A program made the position numbers and the translations under genes. From Hysterium pulicare CBS 123377 (lineage: Eukaryota; Ascomycota; Dothideomycetes; Hysteriales; Hysteriaceae), in contig AJFK01000425.1 in assembly GCA_000467715.1 (NCBI GenBank), positions 1-31,706 of the forward strand: DNA of 31,706 bases, in the 5' to 3' direction. Positions 10,204 through 20,511 of the stretch are shown here, one piece after another. Positions within the stretch are counted from its first letter, which is position 1; each line of letters opens with the position of its first letter. The notes beneath the pieces are model-generated. The model saw nothing but the letters and a program-made list of their open reading frames with translations, ran no database searches and had not been told where the DNA came from.

Positions 10204-11569
10204 ATGAGCTGCTCACGCGATATCATCGATATGATCCTCGAAAATGGCACGGTCATCGATCTACCTTCAACCGTGACATCCCACTTGATCTTGGCGAGTT
10301 CCAACTCTCGTGTCTTCATTTACCAGCGACACGTTATAGCAAACCCAACCGCGATCACCTCCAAAGATCCTTTTGGTAGCCGGAAGGCACAGCAGCTGCG
10401 GAAAAACTCCAAAAGCACAGTGCGACATGCCTGCCCCCTCGTTTGGCTCGATCAACAGAACCGACCTGGGGCCACTCCGATGAGCTTTCAACGCTCGGCG
10501 CATCTGAAATGTCCGATCTGTTATCACATCCCCCCTCTACGCCACTTCGAAATCTTAAGCGACGCCGCGCCAAGTCCGTGTCCGAGTTTGACGAGTTACC
10601 CCTGATGACGCACGCACGAGAACCTATCGTCACTTCCTGGCGCAGCTTATGTGGAAAGAGGTGCCGGGCCAAGCCTACACGGCATTCGGAAAGTGGTCAA
10701 GAAGCAGAGTGATGAAATTGGCATCAGGACGCATTTTTGCCGTTTGCCTAGTAGCTATTCAAGTTTGGATCTACGAATTGGAACCCCAATTGTTATGTGC
10801 CAGACATACCGGTGAAACCGAAAGCTATACTGTCCAAAAACAGCGTCGTCGATCGTCGCGGGCTTCTTATATACTACCAAATCCAATCCACTTATAACAA
10901 CGCAATCGAACCCACCGAGTCATAGCCGTGGAGTGCGATTTACAAAGCTATTCGAGCTAATTCTGCAAACCAATCTTGAGGCACCGGTTTATGCGGGCCA
11001 AAACTTCATTTGTGTTGCCGCAACCGCGAGCGTCGCACCTACGCGCCCAACACAACCTCTACTTGACAGCCAATGCAGGCGGTTCGGAAAATATATACGC
11101 CTCTTTCATAGGAGGAACGTTTTCAACAATGTAATGTAAGGAATTCAGTCGAAAGATGGAAGAAAGACGACTTGCATGACGATCGGGTGACGACCTGGAG
11201 AAGGAAGAGAGCGAACACAACGACCGAGATGGTGATCTCAGACAGTCACACAGGAGTTTGCGGTGCCATTTTGCCTCGAATGATATATACTCCTACGGTT
11301 CTTCAATCAGCGGCTCCTCTGGTTTCTGGCATATGGACTTGCGTGAGCGCATTCGTCGTTTAGGAGTTGGATGGGCGGTTGACTGGCTCGAGGAGCGCTA
11401 TAGGAAAGGTGGGAAGAGATCTGACAAGAGAAAAGGATGGATTAGTCAAGGCGACGATGATGGCGGACAAGATGCTTCCGATCAAGGAATTAGTTGGGCC
11501 AATGCATGCTGGCGGCAGATGCGCAGCCTAATGTCAAGATGGCAGAAGAGTATCAGGATTGCAATGTAG
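10204..11569 (+). other. Coding-like segments in changing frames (unresolved gene or remnant)
   Basis: Several protein-like runs lie in different + frames. These are 10204-10375 (MSCSRDIIDMILENG...), 10459-10712 (ELSTLGASEMSDLLSHP...), 10649-10897 (IFAVCLVAIQVWIYELEP) and 11181-11569 (LRERIRRLGVGWAVDWLEER, ending in TAG). A GTAGCC donor at 10376 and a CAACAG acceptor at 10458 would join the first two in frame. I found no good junctions for the rest. No family is recognised. The region is either a many-exon gene whose junctions cannot be called by eye or a decaying gene. Confidence 0.3.
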
Positions 11570-11571
11570 TA

Positions 11572-12469
11572 GTTGCAGATTAGCGGAATACCTCAGTTTA
11601 TGGATAACGAATATCCGTCTCTTTGATAGGGTTCTATTGGAATATATTCCCATCTTGAGTTCCAGTTAAGCCGCGATATTGTGCCGTAATTGTGACGCAG
11701 GAGATGCAAGATACAAAGTAAATCGAGCCAAGTGTTCCGGAGTATCCCGCTGGAGATGCGGGCGTATAGCAAGGATGCTCATACAGCTTTTCAACCAAGA
11801 TGTGATGCGTTGAATAACGAAGGTCCTCTTCGACACGAGCAATATTCTGGAGCGAACAACTTTCGAAGCCGTAGACTAAGTTCCTGAACTCCGTGTACAT
11901 GACTTGGTGATGCTCACTTCTAGCTTGAGCTGCATGCTTGTGATCAAACTGCTTGGCCGGTATAATGACAAGGCAAACAAGGGAAAAGAGGTTCGCGGCG
12001 AACACATCGTAAGTCGTTGGGTAAGCTAGACGCTTGTGCCATAAGCGTAACGCAGAAGCTGAAGAGTATCGAAGCGGAGCATCAAGCAAAGGTATTCGTG
12101 TTGTCGAGAGCTACCTTACGGCGCCGAGATGGCCCTGGGACGTTCTGCTTTCAGCACTTCCTTCCTAACTGCGATGTTGCGACTAACACCCTCGCAATAA
12201 GGCATTAGCAGGTATTTAACAGCTTCCTAGAAATATTAACAGCCTGATGACCCTTAGAAGTGAATTTGGGGTTGACGAGTTCTCTGCAGAGCTTCCCATG
12301 TTCACCTGGGAGCCGTAAGGTATAACGTGACGAGCCGACGCACGAAGAAGTTCCTAGACCGAAAAGATTCACCACCAAGAACCTAGAAACTGGGATTGTG
12401 GGTAGCTCAAAATACACCAACCACCAAGCCCATACAACCATTCTACCTCGACCACATCTAGGGTAGAAA
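11572..12469. other. Mostly featureless region; weak minus-strand open frame
   Basis: On the minus strand, 11634-12089 is open for 151 codons but begins with TTG; the first ATG-like start is well inside. It includes a hydrophobic run (VFAANLFSLVCLVII) and a polar helix-like stretch, but no recognisable family. A second minus frame at 12205-12570 overlaps the next gene and is taken as chance. The last 100 bases before 12470 are pyrimidine-rich, consistent with the leader of the + strand gene. Confidence 0.3.
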
Positions 12470-13722
12470 ATGGCCGACGCATCCGACCCACGGAAAGACG
12501 AACTTACGCTCCTGAAGCACGTTTCAAGAGCCGAGAAGCGATCAAGGTACGTGAAGACGAGTACTTCCACCTACCGTGAAATCGCAATCGTCGGCGTCGA
12601 GGATAGGTGGAGTGAGGATGATGACAATGCTGATGATGAATCTGATTCTAGGCAGGAGGAAACAGAGCTTACGGAGGGAGAAACTGCAACTGAAGTCGTC
12701 GACCCTACGCGTGCAAGGCCGAAGTCAACCATCCCGCCTACACAGCGTCCATGGATTGACGAGACAGTCCACGTCGATCTCGGTCCCGTTCGAGGGCATC
12801 TGATAAGGCGATCTACACAGTTGGCGTTCGACCCGCTGCCGGCTAGTTTTAACTGGTTCCCGAACGCGACACCGGGAGATGCGATCTTGCCGCCAGGACT
12901 TCTGATGTCAGGAGCGGAGTTGTTGGTTAGTGCTACTTTCGACAAACTGAAGTGTTCCCGCTAATGGTACCTGAACAGGCCTTTTATCCACACCATGTTC
13001 GATGGCCAGCAATCCTAATGCGCTTCATTCACAACGGATACCAGCCCGCAGACTTGGCTGGAATCCAGGTAAGTGGACCCAGTACTAGTATGGGAGGAAA
13101 GGATGGAGCTGATGATTTCCAGAACTGGTTCCGTGGCACCAATGCCATCAACGGCAAACAAATGAGCCAGTACGTCGTCTCTACTGGCAGGACCGCCGAC
13201 GGTAACGACGCAAACTGGACGCCTATCAAGCAAACCCGGGTCCCAACAACCATCCTCAAAGTCGACCACAACCCACCAGCGAAAGGCACAATAGTGGCGC
13301 GGCAATTGCTGGTACTTACGTACGCAGACCTTGTGCGTGGCCTCAAGTATCTACCTACCGGGGTAGATGCGCGAGCCCTCACGCAATGTGTGCAATTCTG
13401 GCTCAGCCATCGAGGCCTAGATCTCAATGTCCTGCATACCCGCGAGCTTTTCCGAGCCCTACAGCAGCCTCTTCGTCCAGTGGGGCCGATGAACTTGGAT
13501 AGAGTCACTTTGGATGCGTGGCGCCAAAGTAAAACTTTGACGGCGGTAGAAGTTCCACAACCTGAAAATGTGAAGGCTTCGGTAGTATCAGCACCCGAGG
13601 TGGCCGCGGATGTTGTGCTAGCCGGACCATTGCGCCTCTTGGATAATCTGGTTGTTGCCTATTTCCGCGCTCATCCAGAAAAGCTGGTTGTACAAGACGC
13701 AGATGCTGAGATGGAAGAGTAA
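12470..13722 (+). CDS. Hypothetical three-exon protein, unknown function
   Basis: Exons are 12470-12925, 12979-13068 and 13123-13722. The introns are 53 nt (GTTAGT donor, CTAAT branch, CAG) and 54 nt (GTAAGT, TTCCAG). The product is 381 residues. The first 60 or so residues are charged, followed by an acidic stretch (residues about 45-80: WSEDDDNADDESDS, then Glu-rich). The central part (about 100-330) is compact and conserved-looking, with WFPNATPGD, HHVRWPAILMRFIHNGY at the first splice join and WFRGTNAINGKQM at the second. The C-terminus is acidic (DADAEMEE). There is no signal peptide or membrane segment, so it is probably nuclear or cytosolic. I do not recognise the family. The second intron lacks a stop and is a multiple of three, so retention would add 18 residues. 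Confidence 0.75.
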
Positions 13723-14083
13723 GGATAGGGCAATGACGGGTTCGCTGGATGTTGCGTAGAAGCTTAGAAGGACACAAGAGCGAAAAGGAAATCCTGTCCG
13801 TCTCTTTCACGTTTGAAGAGAAAGCGATACATATCATTCCAAGAGGAAAGCATGTATGGTCGTGCGAAATAGATTGAGAAATAACACCCGTTGAGAGAAA
13901 TACACTTTCCTGCCTAGTATGCACATGTTTATTGCATTCGATCCAGAACACTACTTTCCTGCTCCCAAAGACCCTGTAAACATATCACTGTAACATGACA
14001 TACCATCACTCGTTGCATCCGCGTGTAGACTGAGCGAGCTAGCCATCTCGTTTCGATGGGAACTGAAGTCGTATGAATGTGAA
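13723..14083. other. Intergenic region, no feature seen
   Basis: This is the 3' flank of the 381-residue gene and the presumed 3' flank of the minus-strand remnant at 14084. The minus-strand frame 13505-13951 mostly mirrors the + strand gene and is not coding-like. Confidence 0.5.
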
Positions 14084-14820
14084 TCATTCTTTATGCGGTC
14101 CCCTGGCTTCATCGAAGTTGATTCGCGTCATGTTAAACACGTCCACCTGTATTCCATGATCCTTGAAAGGACCTCGATAGTAAGAATCGCCGTCCAAGAT
14201 TTCTGCATCTGTCAAGTCTGCCTGCAAGCAACACACAAGCGCCGTGTCGTCTTGGCCGACTGATCATTGAGCACAGCAAAGTAATTCTTGTAGAGTCTGG
14301 AGTCGTCGGGGAGAACTTGAGCCCACGTTCTTATTTTCTCGACACTGAAATTTTTGAAAGGGTTCTTAGAATCATTCCAACAGATTCTTGAAATTCGTCA
14401 GAGAACAGTGACGAGTCCAGACTTTGCACTACCATTAAGAAAGAACCGAGCCATTTTTTGTAGTCGTATTGATTTTGAGAAGTTCGTTCGCCGCCGTTGT
14501 AGGCACTTCGCTCGTGACGAAGAGAATGGCCATTTTAGATAGTATTGCTGATAGGCAGTAGCTAGAAGTACGAGCAGCGGTAGAAGTGCATAGAATCTGC
14601 TGCCTAACAAAGACCATCGACAAAAGGCCTCGAGGCGCATCAACTTTAGCACCATGTGTCGTGAGGTTGGGAAAAATGGGTTGGATGAGATGGAGGTATG
14701 AGACTTCGGAACAACGTTCATCCACTCCGCCGGTATCGATATTAGCCTAATATCAAACCTTGGCGAACTTGCTGAACGTGGCATGCCTTTTGACGGAGTC
14801 AAGGTTGTCCCCACTACTGC
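14084..14820 (-). pseudogene. Broken or unresolved minus-strand gene, unrecognised
   Basis: On the minus strand, one frame runs from about 14814 to 14212 with a single TGA at 14398-14400. It includes a hydrophobic segment (YALLPLLVLLATAY) and a protein-like run (FSVEKIRTWAQVLPDDSRLY). A second frame ending at 14084 encodes ILDGDSYYRGPFKDHGIQVD and onward to its stop. The two could be joined by a 53-nt intron (GTGCTC donor, TTGCAG acceptor) or may mark a frameshift. No ATG opens the first frame. The TGA is one C-to-T step from CGA. I do not recognise the family. A decayed gene is the simplest reading; a multi-exon gene with unusual donors remains possible. Confidence 0.45.
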
Positions 14821-14944
14821 AATCCAACTAACGAGAAGACATCACGCGTTGAGATTGCTGTCAATCGCTTTATAACATGGGCTTTTCCCGCTATCAGGCG
14901 GAGCCTCAGCTCCGTGTATCGCTCCTATACACTTCCCATCAGCT

Positions 14945-16587
14945 ATGGCATCAGGAATCCTGAAAGTAGAGGGCGAATTTATCGTTGGAGATGATGGCAA
15001 GCCTGTCATTCTCCGTGGTGCAGCAATTGCAGGATGGATGAAGTGAGTACGTCCCGTTGGAAGTGGTGATTGGCTACTAAATCCTGATATAGCATGGAAA
15101 ACTTCATCACCGGCTACCCAGGAATGGAATCAGCTCACCGGGCTGCTATGTTGAAAGCATTAGGCAAGGAGAAATACGAGTTCTTCTTCGACAAGTGGAT
15201 GGAAAACTTCTTCACCGAAGCAGATGCCCAGTTCTTCGCTAGCAAAGGACTGAACTCTCTTCGTTTGCCCTTCAATTACCGACATTTCGAGGACGATTCG
15301 AACCCAAGAGTGTTGAAGGAAGAGGGATTCAAGCATCTGGATCGCGTCATTGATATCGTATGACTCTGCTCAACCCCAGTATCTTTCACATACCTGACCC
15401 CTTCCAGTGTGCCAAACATAAGCTCTATACCATCCTCGACATGCACACCGTTCCCGGCGGTCAGAACCCCGACTGGCATTCTGACAACCCTACCAACTAT
15501 GCCGCTTTCTGGGAATACAAGGATCACCAAGATCGGACAATATGGCTGTGGGAGAAGATTGCTGCACGATATAAGGACAATCCCTGGGTGGCGGGTTACA
15601 ATCCGATCAATGAGCCTTGTGATCCTCAGCACTGGCGGCTTCCGGCTTTCTACGAGCGATTGGAACCCGCTATCCGTAAGATCGACCCGAATCATATACT
15701 TTGGTTGGATGGGAATACATTTGCAATGGAATGGAAGTTTTTCGACAAGCCATTGCCGAATTGCGTATATGCGCTGCATGACTACACCGTGAGTATTATG
15801 CATTCGTCTTCGGAAGGTTGTTAGCATACTGACTGTGTTTTAGATGTATGGCTTTCCTAAAGGCAATCTTTTCACAGGTGCTCAAGCCCAGAAGGACGTT
15901 CTTGAACTTCAGTTCCTCCACAAGGCAAAAATCATGTATGACATGAAGACGCCTATCTGGAACGGGGAATTTGGTCCTGTCTATGCTCAAAAAGGCCTGG
16001 ACTCGAACATTGATAAGGTCAATTCCGCCCGCTTGGACTGCTTGGGTGCTCAGCTGGACGTGTACGATAAGTACAAGTGCCATTGGAATATCTGGCTGTA
16101 TAAGGATATCGGATTCCAAGGTATGGTCTACACGAATCCGGAATCGAAGTATATGAAGACGATCGAGAAGTTCTTAGATCGAAAGCGAAAGCTGCAGCTG
16201 GATGCCTGGGGTCGGTATCCGAGTAAGGAGGTTGAAGACGTGATTTATCCGTTGTGCGAATACATCGATAAGGTATGCCCAACATCGAAGGACCAATATC
16301 CGCCCAACTGGCCCACAGAACGCCAAATCACACGTATCATTAACCAGATTTACATGGCTACGTGCGTCCAAGACGAGTTTGCATCCTTGTTCAAGGATAT
16401 GAGCTTCGAGGACCTCGAGGAGTGTGCAAAAGCCTTCCATTTTGATAATTGCCTGCAGAGAGAGGGCTTGAACAAGACTCTTGAGGCTCACTCACATGTG
16501 GAGGAACTGTCAAAGGACTTTGTGAGAGGTACAAACATACGACCAGATCTCGGAGAATATCACTATGGGATGGAACAAGGTGTTTAA
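14945..16587 (+). CDS. Glycoside hydrolase family 5, exo-beta-1,3-glucanase-like
   Basis: Exons are 14945-15042, 15093-15357, 15408-15788 and 15844-16587. Introns are 50, 50 and 55 nt with GTGAGT, GTATGA and GTGAGT donors. The product is 495 residues. The N-terminus reads ILRGAAIAGWM, the typical GH5 opening strand. The acid/base Glu190 sits in the N-E-P motif (PINEP) and the nucleophile Glu290 in WNGEFGP. HDYT, just before the third intron, and LDMHTVPGGQ are further active-site strands. There is no signal peptide, so a cytosolic enzyme is likely, unlike secreted Exg-type glucanases. A helical tail of about 140 residues follows the barrel and may be specific to this subfamily. Hydrolysis of beta-glucosides or glucan ends is inferred from family membership; the true substrate may be a glycolipid or glycoside. 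Confidence 0.88.
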
Positions 16588-16914
16588 GCTCGGCTTCATT
16601 ATAGACAGCTCGGTCGAGAACAGTTTCTTTAAACTTGCATAGAAGGGACTTCTTTCCACATATCTAGCATATATGTACACTTCTTGCAGACTTTCCGATA
16701 TTCTAAAGCTTAGTACCGTAACATCAGATCGGTGTTCCTAGCTCCACGATCTCGCCGCTCGCTAGAACTTGACCGAATTGCCCCGCATTCACTCCCGATG
16801 GAGATCCCGAACTGTTAGTGTTCAGGATTCTATCCTCAACCCCGATGGTTGATACGTTGATCTCAAGCTTCTCATCAACCTCCAGCGCACTTCCCGTTTC
16901 GTGCTTGTGTCGAT

Positions 16915-16928
16915 TACTCCTAGGAGTA
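16915..16928. promoter_or_regulatory. Perfect palindrome TACTCCTAGGAGTA
   Basis: A 14-bp perfect palindrome lies about 220 bp upstream of the monooxygenase start. Its right half extended to TAGGAGTAGA recurs at 17074-17083. It could bind a dimeric regulator; this is inference from symmetry only. Confidence 0.35.
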
Positions 16929-17073
16929 GACGAAAGTGGGGAAATGTAGGAACTCCGCCCCTCTCGGAACGACGCAAATCCTGACGGTTCCCGCTGCCGT
17001 GTTACTCCAAATGCACATACAAAGCTGCATTGCGGCTCTCCAATCTTTTAAAAGTAGATCCTCGAGCTGAAAA

Positions 17074-17083
17074 TAGGAGTAGA
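17074..17083 (+). promoter_or_regulatory. Half-site TAGGAGTAGA upstream of the monooxygenase
   Basis: A ten-base match to the right half of the palindrome at 16915-16928, about 65 bp before the start codon. Confidence 0.3.
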
Positions 17084-17145
17084 AGTTAAGCTAGGTTCAT
17101 GTCCATCCATTTGTTAAATTGGATATACTTGCGTACAAGAACAAA

Positions 17146-18685
17146 ATGGCACCACAACTCGATATCATAATCGTCGGCGCCGGTCTCAGCGGCCTCGCAG
17201 CCTCAATCCAATGCGCAATAGCAGGTCACAAAATCACAGTTCTAGAAAGCGCAAAAGAACTAGCAGAAGTATTTTCACCTCCTCCATCTCTCTCTCCCCA
17301 ACCCAGTCCTAAAGTAAACACAGGTCGGCGCCGGTCTCCAAATAACGCCCAACTCGTCCCGTCTCCTCCAAAAATGGGGCGTCTACCAAACCATCACCGA
17401 CGCCTGCGAACCCACAACCCTAACCGTGCATCGGTATTCAGGCGAAGTCCTCGCACACGATGCGCAGTTCAACAAGAATATCATGAAGAGATACTCAGCT
17501 CCGTTCTCCGATATCCACCGTGTAGATCTGCAACAAGCGCTCGTGAAGCGCGCGCGAGAGCTGGGTGTGAACGTAGTTCTAGACACGCGCGTCACGGATC
17601 TAGATCTAGCTCGCCAACGACCCATCATCGCCAGCGAATCCGGGAAAACGTATGAAGCCGATCTCGTCATCGCGGCAGATGGTCTCTGGTCGAAATGTCG
17701 AGAGGCGCTTTTAGGGCGGAAGGACACGCCTTTGCCGACTGGGGATCTGGCGTTCAGGATCGTGTTGCGCTTAGAGCAGATCCAGGATCCGAAACTGAGG
17801 GAGATGGTGCAGAATCCGGGAGTTAGGTTTTGGATTGGACCGGATGCACATGTCGTGGCGTATTCGGTTAGGGGAGGGCAGATGTATAATGTGGTGCTTT
17901 TGGTGCCGGATGATTTGCCGGAGAGTGTGGCGAGGGTGGAGGGGAGTTTGGAGGAGATGAAGGGGTTGTTTAGAGGGTGGGATCCTATGTAAGTGCTCTT
18001 CGAATCCGTTCTGGTCTTGAAGAAGAGATTTGAGAATCGGTCAGGCTAATGGTGGCCCTAGTTTGACTGAGTTCCTCGAATGCGTGGATAAAGTCGATAA
18101 ATGGAAGCTCATGCATCGCAAAGAGATGGACTCTTGGATCAACGACCGAAGTAACCTGGTCATGATCGGAGATTCGTGTCATCCGATGCTACCGTATCTT
18201 GCCCAAGGAGCTAATTCTTCCATCGAAGACGGCGCTGTTCTAGGCTTACTTCTTGCGGAGGTTACAGACACATCTCAGCTCCCGGATACGCTACAGCTTT
18301 TTCAGCAGTTGAGGAAGGCGAGAGGAGAGGCGATTGCGAGAGAAACGTTTAAGCAACGACGTGATTTTCATTTGCGCGATGGACCGGAGCAGATTAAGAG
18401 AGACGAGCTGTTTCTTTCACAATTGGGGAAGGAGTTAGTCGGGCCTTTCCCGAGTCGATGGTAAGCTCTAAATCCACCTCCACTGTTCGAAGAATCTTTC
18501 ACTTTCGGAGTATTTCGACGAATCGAGAAAATGTCATTGAGCTAACTAGTCTTTATAGGACGTGTCCCGAAGTTCAACCATGGCTCTATGGCTACGACGC
18601 TGAAAAGGAAGTTGCAGTAGCACTTGCACACCGAAAAGATAAAGAAGCAAAAAGTAGGCATCAATCTTGCGATGTTAAAGCTTAG
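17146..18685 (+). CDS. FAD-dependent monooxygenase, salicylate-hydroxylase-like
   Basis: Exons are 17146-17268, 17324-17988, 18062-18460 and 18559-18685. Introns are 55, 73 and 98 nt with donors GTATTT, GTAAGT, GTAAGT and GTAAGC where used, and CTAAT or CTAAC branch sites in the last two. The product is 437 residues, usual for group A flavoprotein monooxygenases. The dinucleotide-binding GxGxxG is Gly11, Gly13, Gly16 (VGAGLSG). The first splice joins ELAE to VGAGLQITPNSS, a typical family sequence. The DG motif is at 160-161 (AADGLWSK) and the GD motif at 299-300 (MIGDSCHPMLPYLAQGAN). Such enzymes hydroxylate aromatic rings using NAD(P)H and O2. The aromatic substrate is not predictable. It lies 3 kb from a regulator and pump, which fits degradation or tailoring of a small aromatic. 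Confidence 0.88.
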
Positions 18686-19149
18686 AGTGCAAGTATCTAG
18701 ACGACGCTAATACAGCTTGAAAGACCATACCACGCGATTATAGGATTCCTTTCGTCACCCCGCCGGCGGGCAGGTAACGTGGATATGCGATTTAAAGTAA
18801 GGTGAGGGTGTTGCCTATGACAGCAAGGTATATCAAGTATGTGATATACGGAATTCGAAAAGGATAGAATCAGAATTCTTCTGAACTGGACTTTATTCTT
18901 CCCCATATCTCGGCTTCACCGGAATCTTAGCAGACTTTGTAGTTGACTTTCAAGTAACACAACGTTTCGATCGATGCCCCTTGCAGAAGGCATGCTGATC
19001 ATTTCATTTGTAGTGGAGTAAGGTAGGACTATTCCAGCTCTCAAAAAATTATAAATTCTTCGACTATTCTACCTCACAGACCTCAAAACCGCATCCAAAA
19101 TCAATTTAGGTGCCCAAAACTTCAGCAATTCTCCCTCTTCTTCACCAAG
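18686..19149. other. Intergenic region with promoter-like element
   Basis: This holds the 3' flank of the monooxygenase. An ATTATAAATTC element near 19047-19057 is followed by a pyrimidine-rich leader ending in CACCAAG before ATG 19150, which suggests a promoter for the small open frame that follows. Confidence 0.4.
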
Positions 19150-19347
19150 ATGTCAACTCAATGCTTGTCTCACAAGACATCTAACCCCTCTATCGCTCCC
19201 AGCAACGATGACCCCGATCATGACGGTCAATTCTATTATCCCCAACGATTCACCATGAATGCTCCCAGCCATGGATGGGTACCTAATGGTGAATATCATC
19301 ACTCTTATCCACAAACAGCTGTAATCTTCAACTTCATTTTCGTATAA
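19150..19347 (+). CDS. Possible small protein, 65 residues
   Basis: The open frame is 65 codons. Its ATG has a good context (CCAAGATGTC) and sits about 100 bases after a TATA-like element and a CT-rich leader. The product is polar and rich in Pro, Asn, His and Tyr, with a short hydrophobic end (AVIFNFIFV). It has no signal peptide and no family I recognise. It could be the first exon of a longer gene or a chance frame. Confidence 0.3.
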   Translation: MSTQCLSHKTSNPSIAPSNDDPDHDGQFYYPQRFTMNAPSHGWVPNGEYHHSYPQTAVIFNFIFV

Positions 19348-20511
19348 AGCCATCTAGACCTAGAGTCGAAAATAACATCTTAACAAAGAGCTGAACACCC
19401 TCATAATCCTTTCCAATCCTTCTCCACGTGCCAGATTTCCGCAATGCCAGCACATCGGTCTACTGTGAGAGTCCTTTTGGATAGAAGTCGCGAGACTGCC
19501 ATAGCAATTGATGTGGGCACCATTTTGGCATTTGCAGCTGCGGAAGTTATTGAACCGTAGAAGGCAGCGGATAGCGGTCTCTTTTATAGGAAGTCTTGTC
19601 GTGCTTGCGGTGGGTCAGTAATACAAATTTACGAGCATGCTGAAGGCACGTGACATACTCTTTTATAGATATAAAGTATCGTTCAACACCGTCTATCTCA
19701 CCATTCCCTCATTTACACAACAAGAACTTAATGCAGGGTCCAAACTCAGAGAAAAACTACGTCGCATGACTTTGGGTTCCCAATCTTCTTGCCCATTCCC
19801 TATTCTGGAGCTTCATGTTGGAGACAGAAGACTATTGTAGTGTCATGACTGTTGGGATTCTACAAACTCATACTTCAACAAAACAAATGGGTCGATTTAT
19901 GTGTGAACTTCAATACAAATAAGAAATTCCGAGCAAGTATGAAGGACTTGGTGGGGCCCTACTCTCTAAAGAGGGATAGTAGAGATACTGCGCATTAATC
20001 GGTGGTGACGAGCATCATTAAATACGTTTCTGTAGTATTTTAGTGATGGAGGCACGGGTGAGGATGATCTTCATCAAATCATGATCATGAGACAATGGAC
20101 TTTCTTTTCCCTCGTGCCTGTATACCACAAACCACACGGAAGTGCCTAAAAGCTCTCCAATTTACAGTCTTCGGAGTTTGATCGACAGAACAGAACCCGC
20201 ATGAATAGTCACGTAACCATTTTCGGCTCCCTGGCCTTTCTCGCCAGGGCCGAAACGGCATGACGGGGCTGGCACAAGCAGATTCAACCCCTCTATCGAA
20301 ACTGCTTCTGCGTAATGAATGAAGTTAGAAGAGAGGGGGAAGGAGGGGTTTATAAGGACGAGCCTTATTGCTTTGTCAGCAGGTTGGCACGTGAGTCAAC
20401 TAATTCGGTAGTAGGTAGAATTATATCTCTCAGGGCCACAGGGCTCTAACTATATGGTTTGTGGAGAACCCTGTCCTTGTATTATAGTAGAAGTATAGCG
20501 TGACACAAATT
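19348..20511. other. Gene-free region with E-box/TATA promoter-like element
   Basis: No gene is supported. At 19646-19660 the sequence GCACGTGACATACTC is followed by a TATA-like ATATAAAG, a CT-rich stretch and ACACAACAAG. This order matches the promoters of the repeat array at 26780-31706, especially 30215-30229. Another CACGTG lies near 20389. The 3' UTR of the minus-strand regulator ends here. Confidence 0.4.

Larger units (their letters stand above)
16588..17145. other. GH5-monooxygenase intergenic region
   Basis: No gene is seen. It contains the GH5 3' flank and the monooxygenase promoter, including a 14-bp palindrome (16915-16928) and a repeat of its right half (17074-17083), listed separately. 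Confidence 0.5.

Noticed and set aside
12205-12570. 121-codon minus-strand frame
   Set aside because: It overlaps the first exon of the + strand gene at 12470 and has no recognisable features.
13505-13951. 148-codon minus-strand frame at the end of the 381-residue gene
   Set aside because: It overlaps a well-supported exon and has no domain or splice context of its own.
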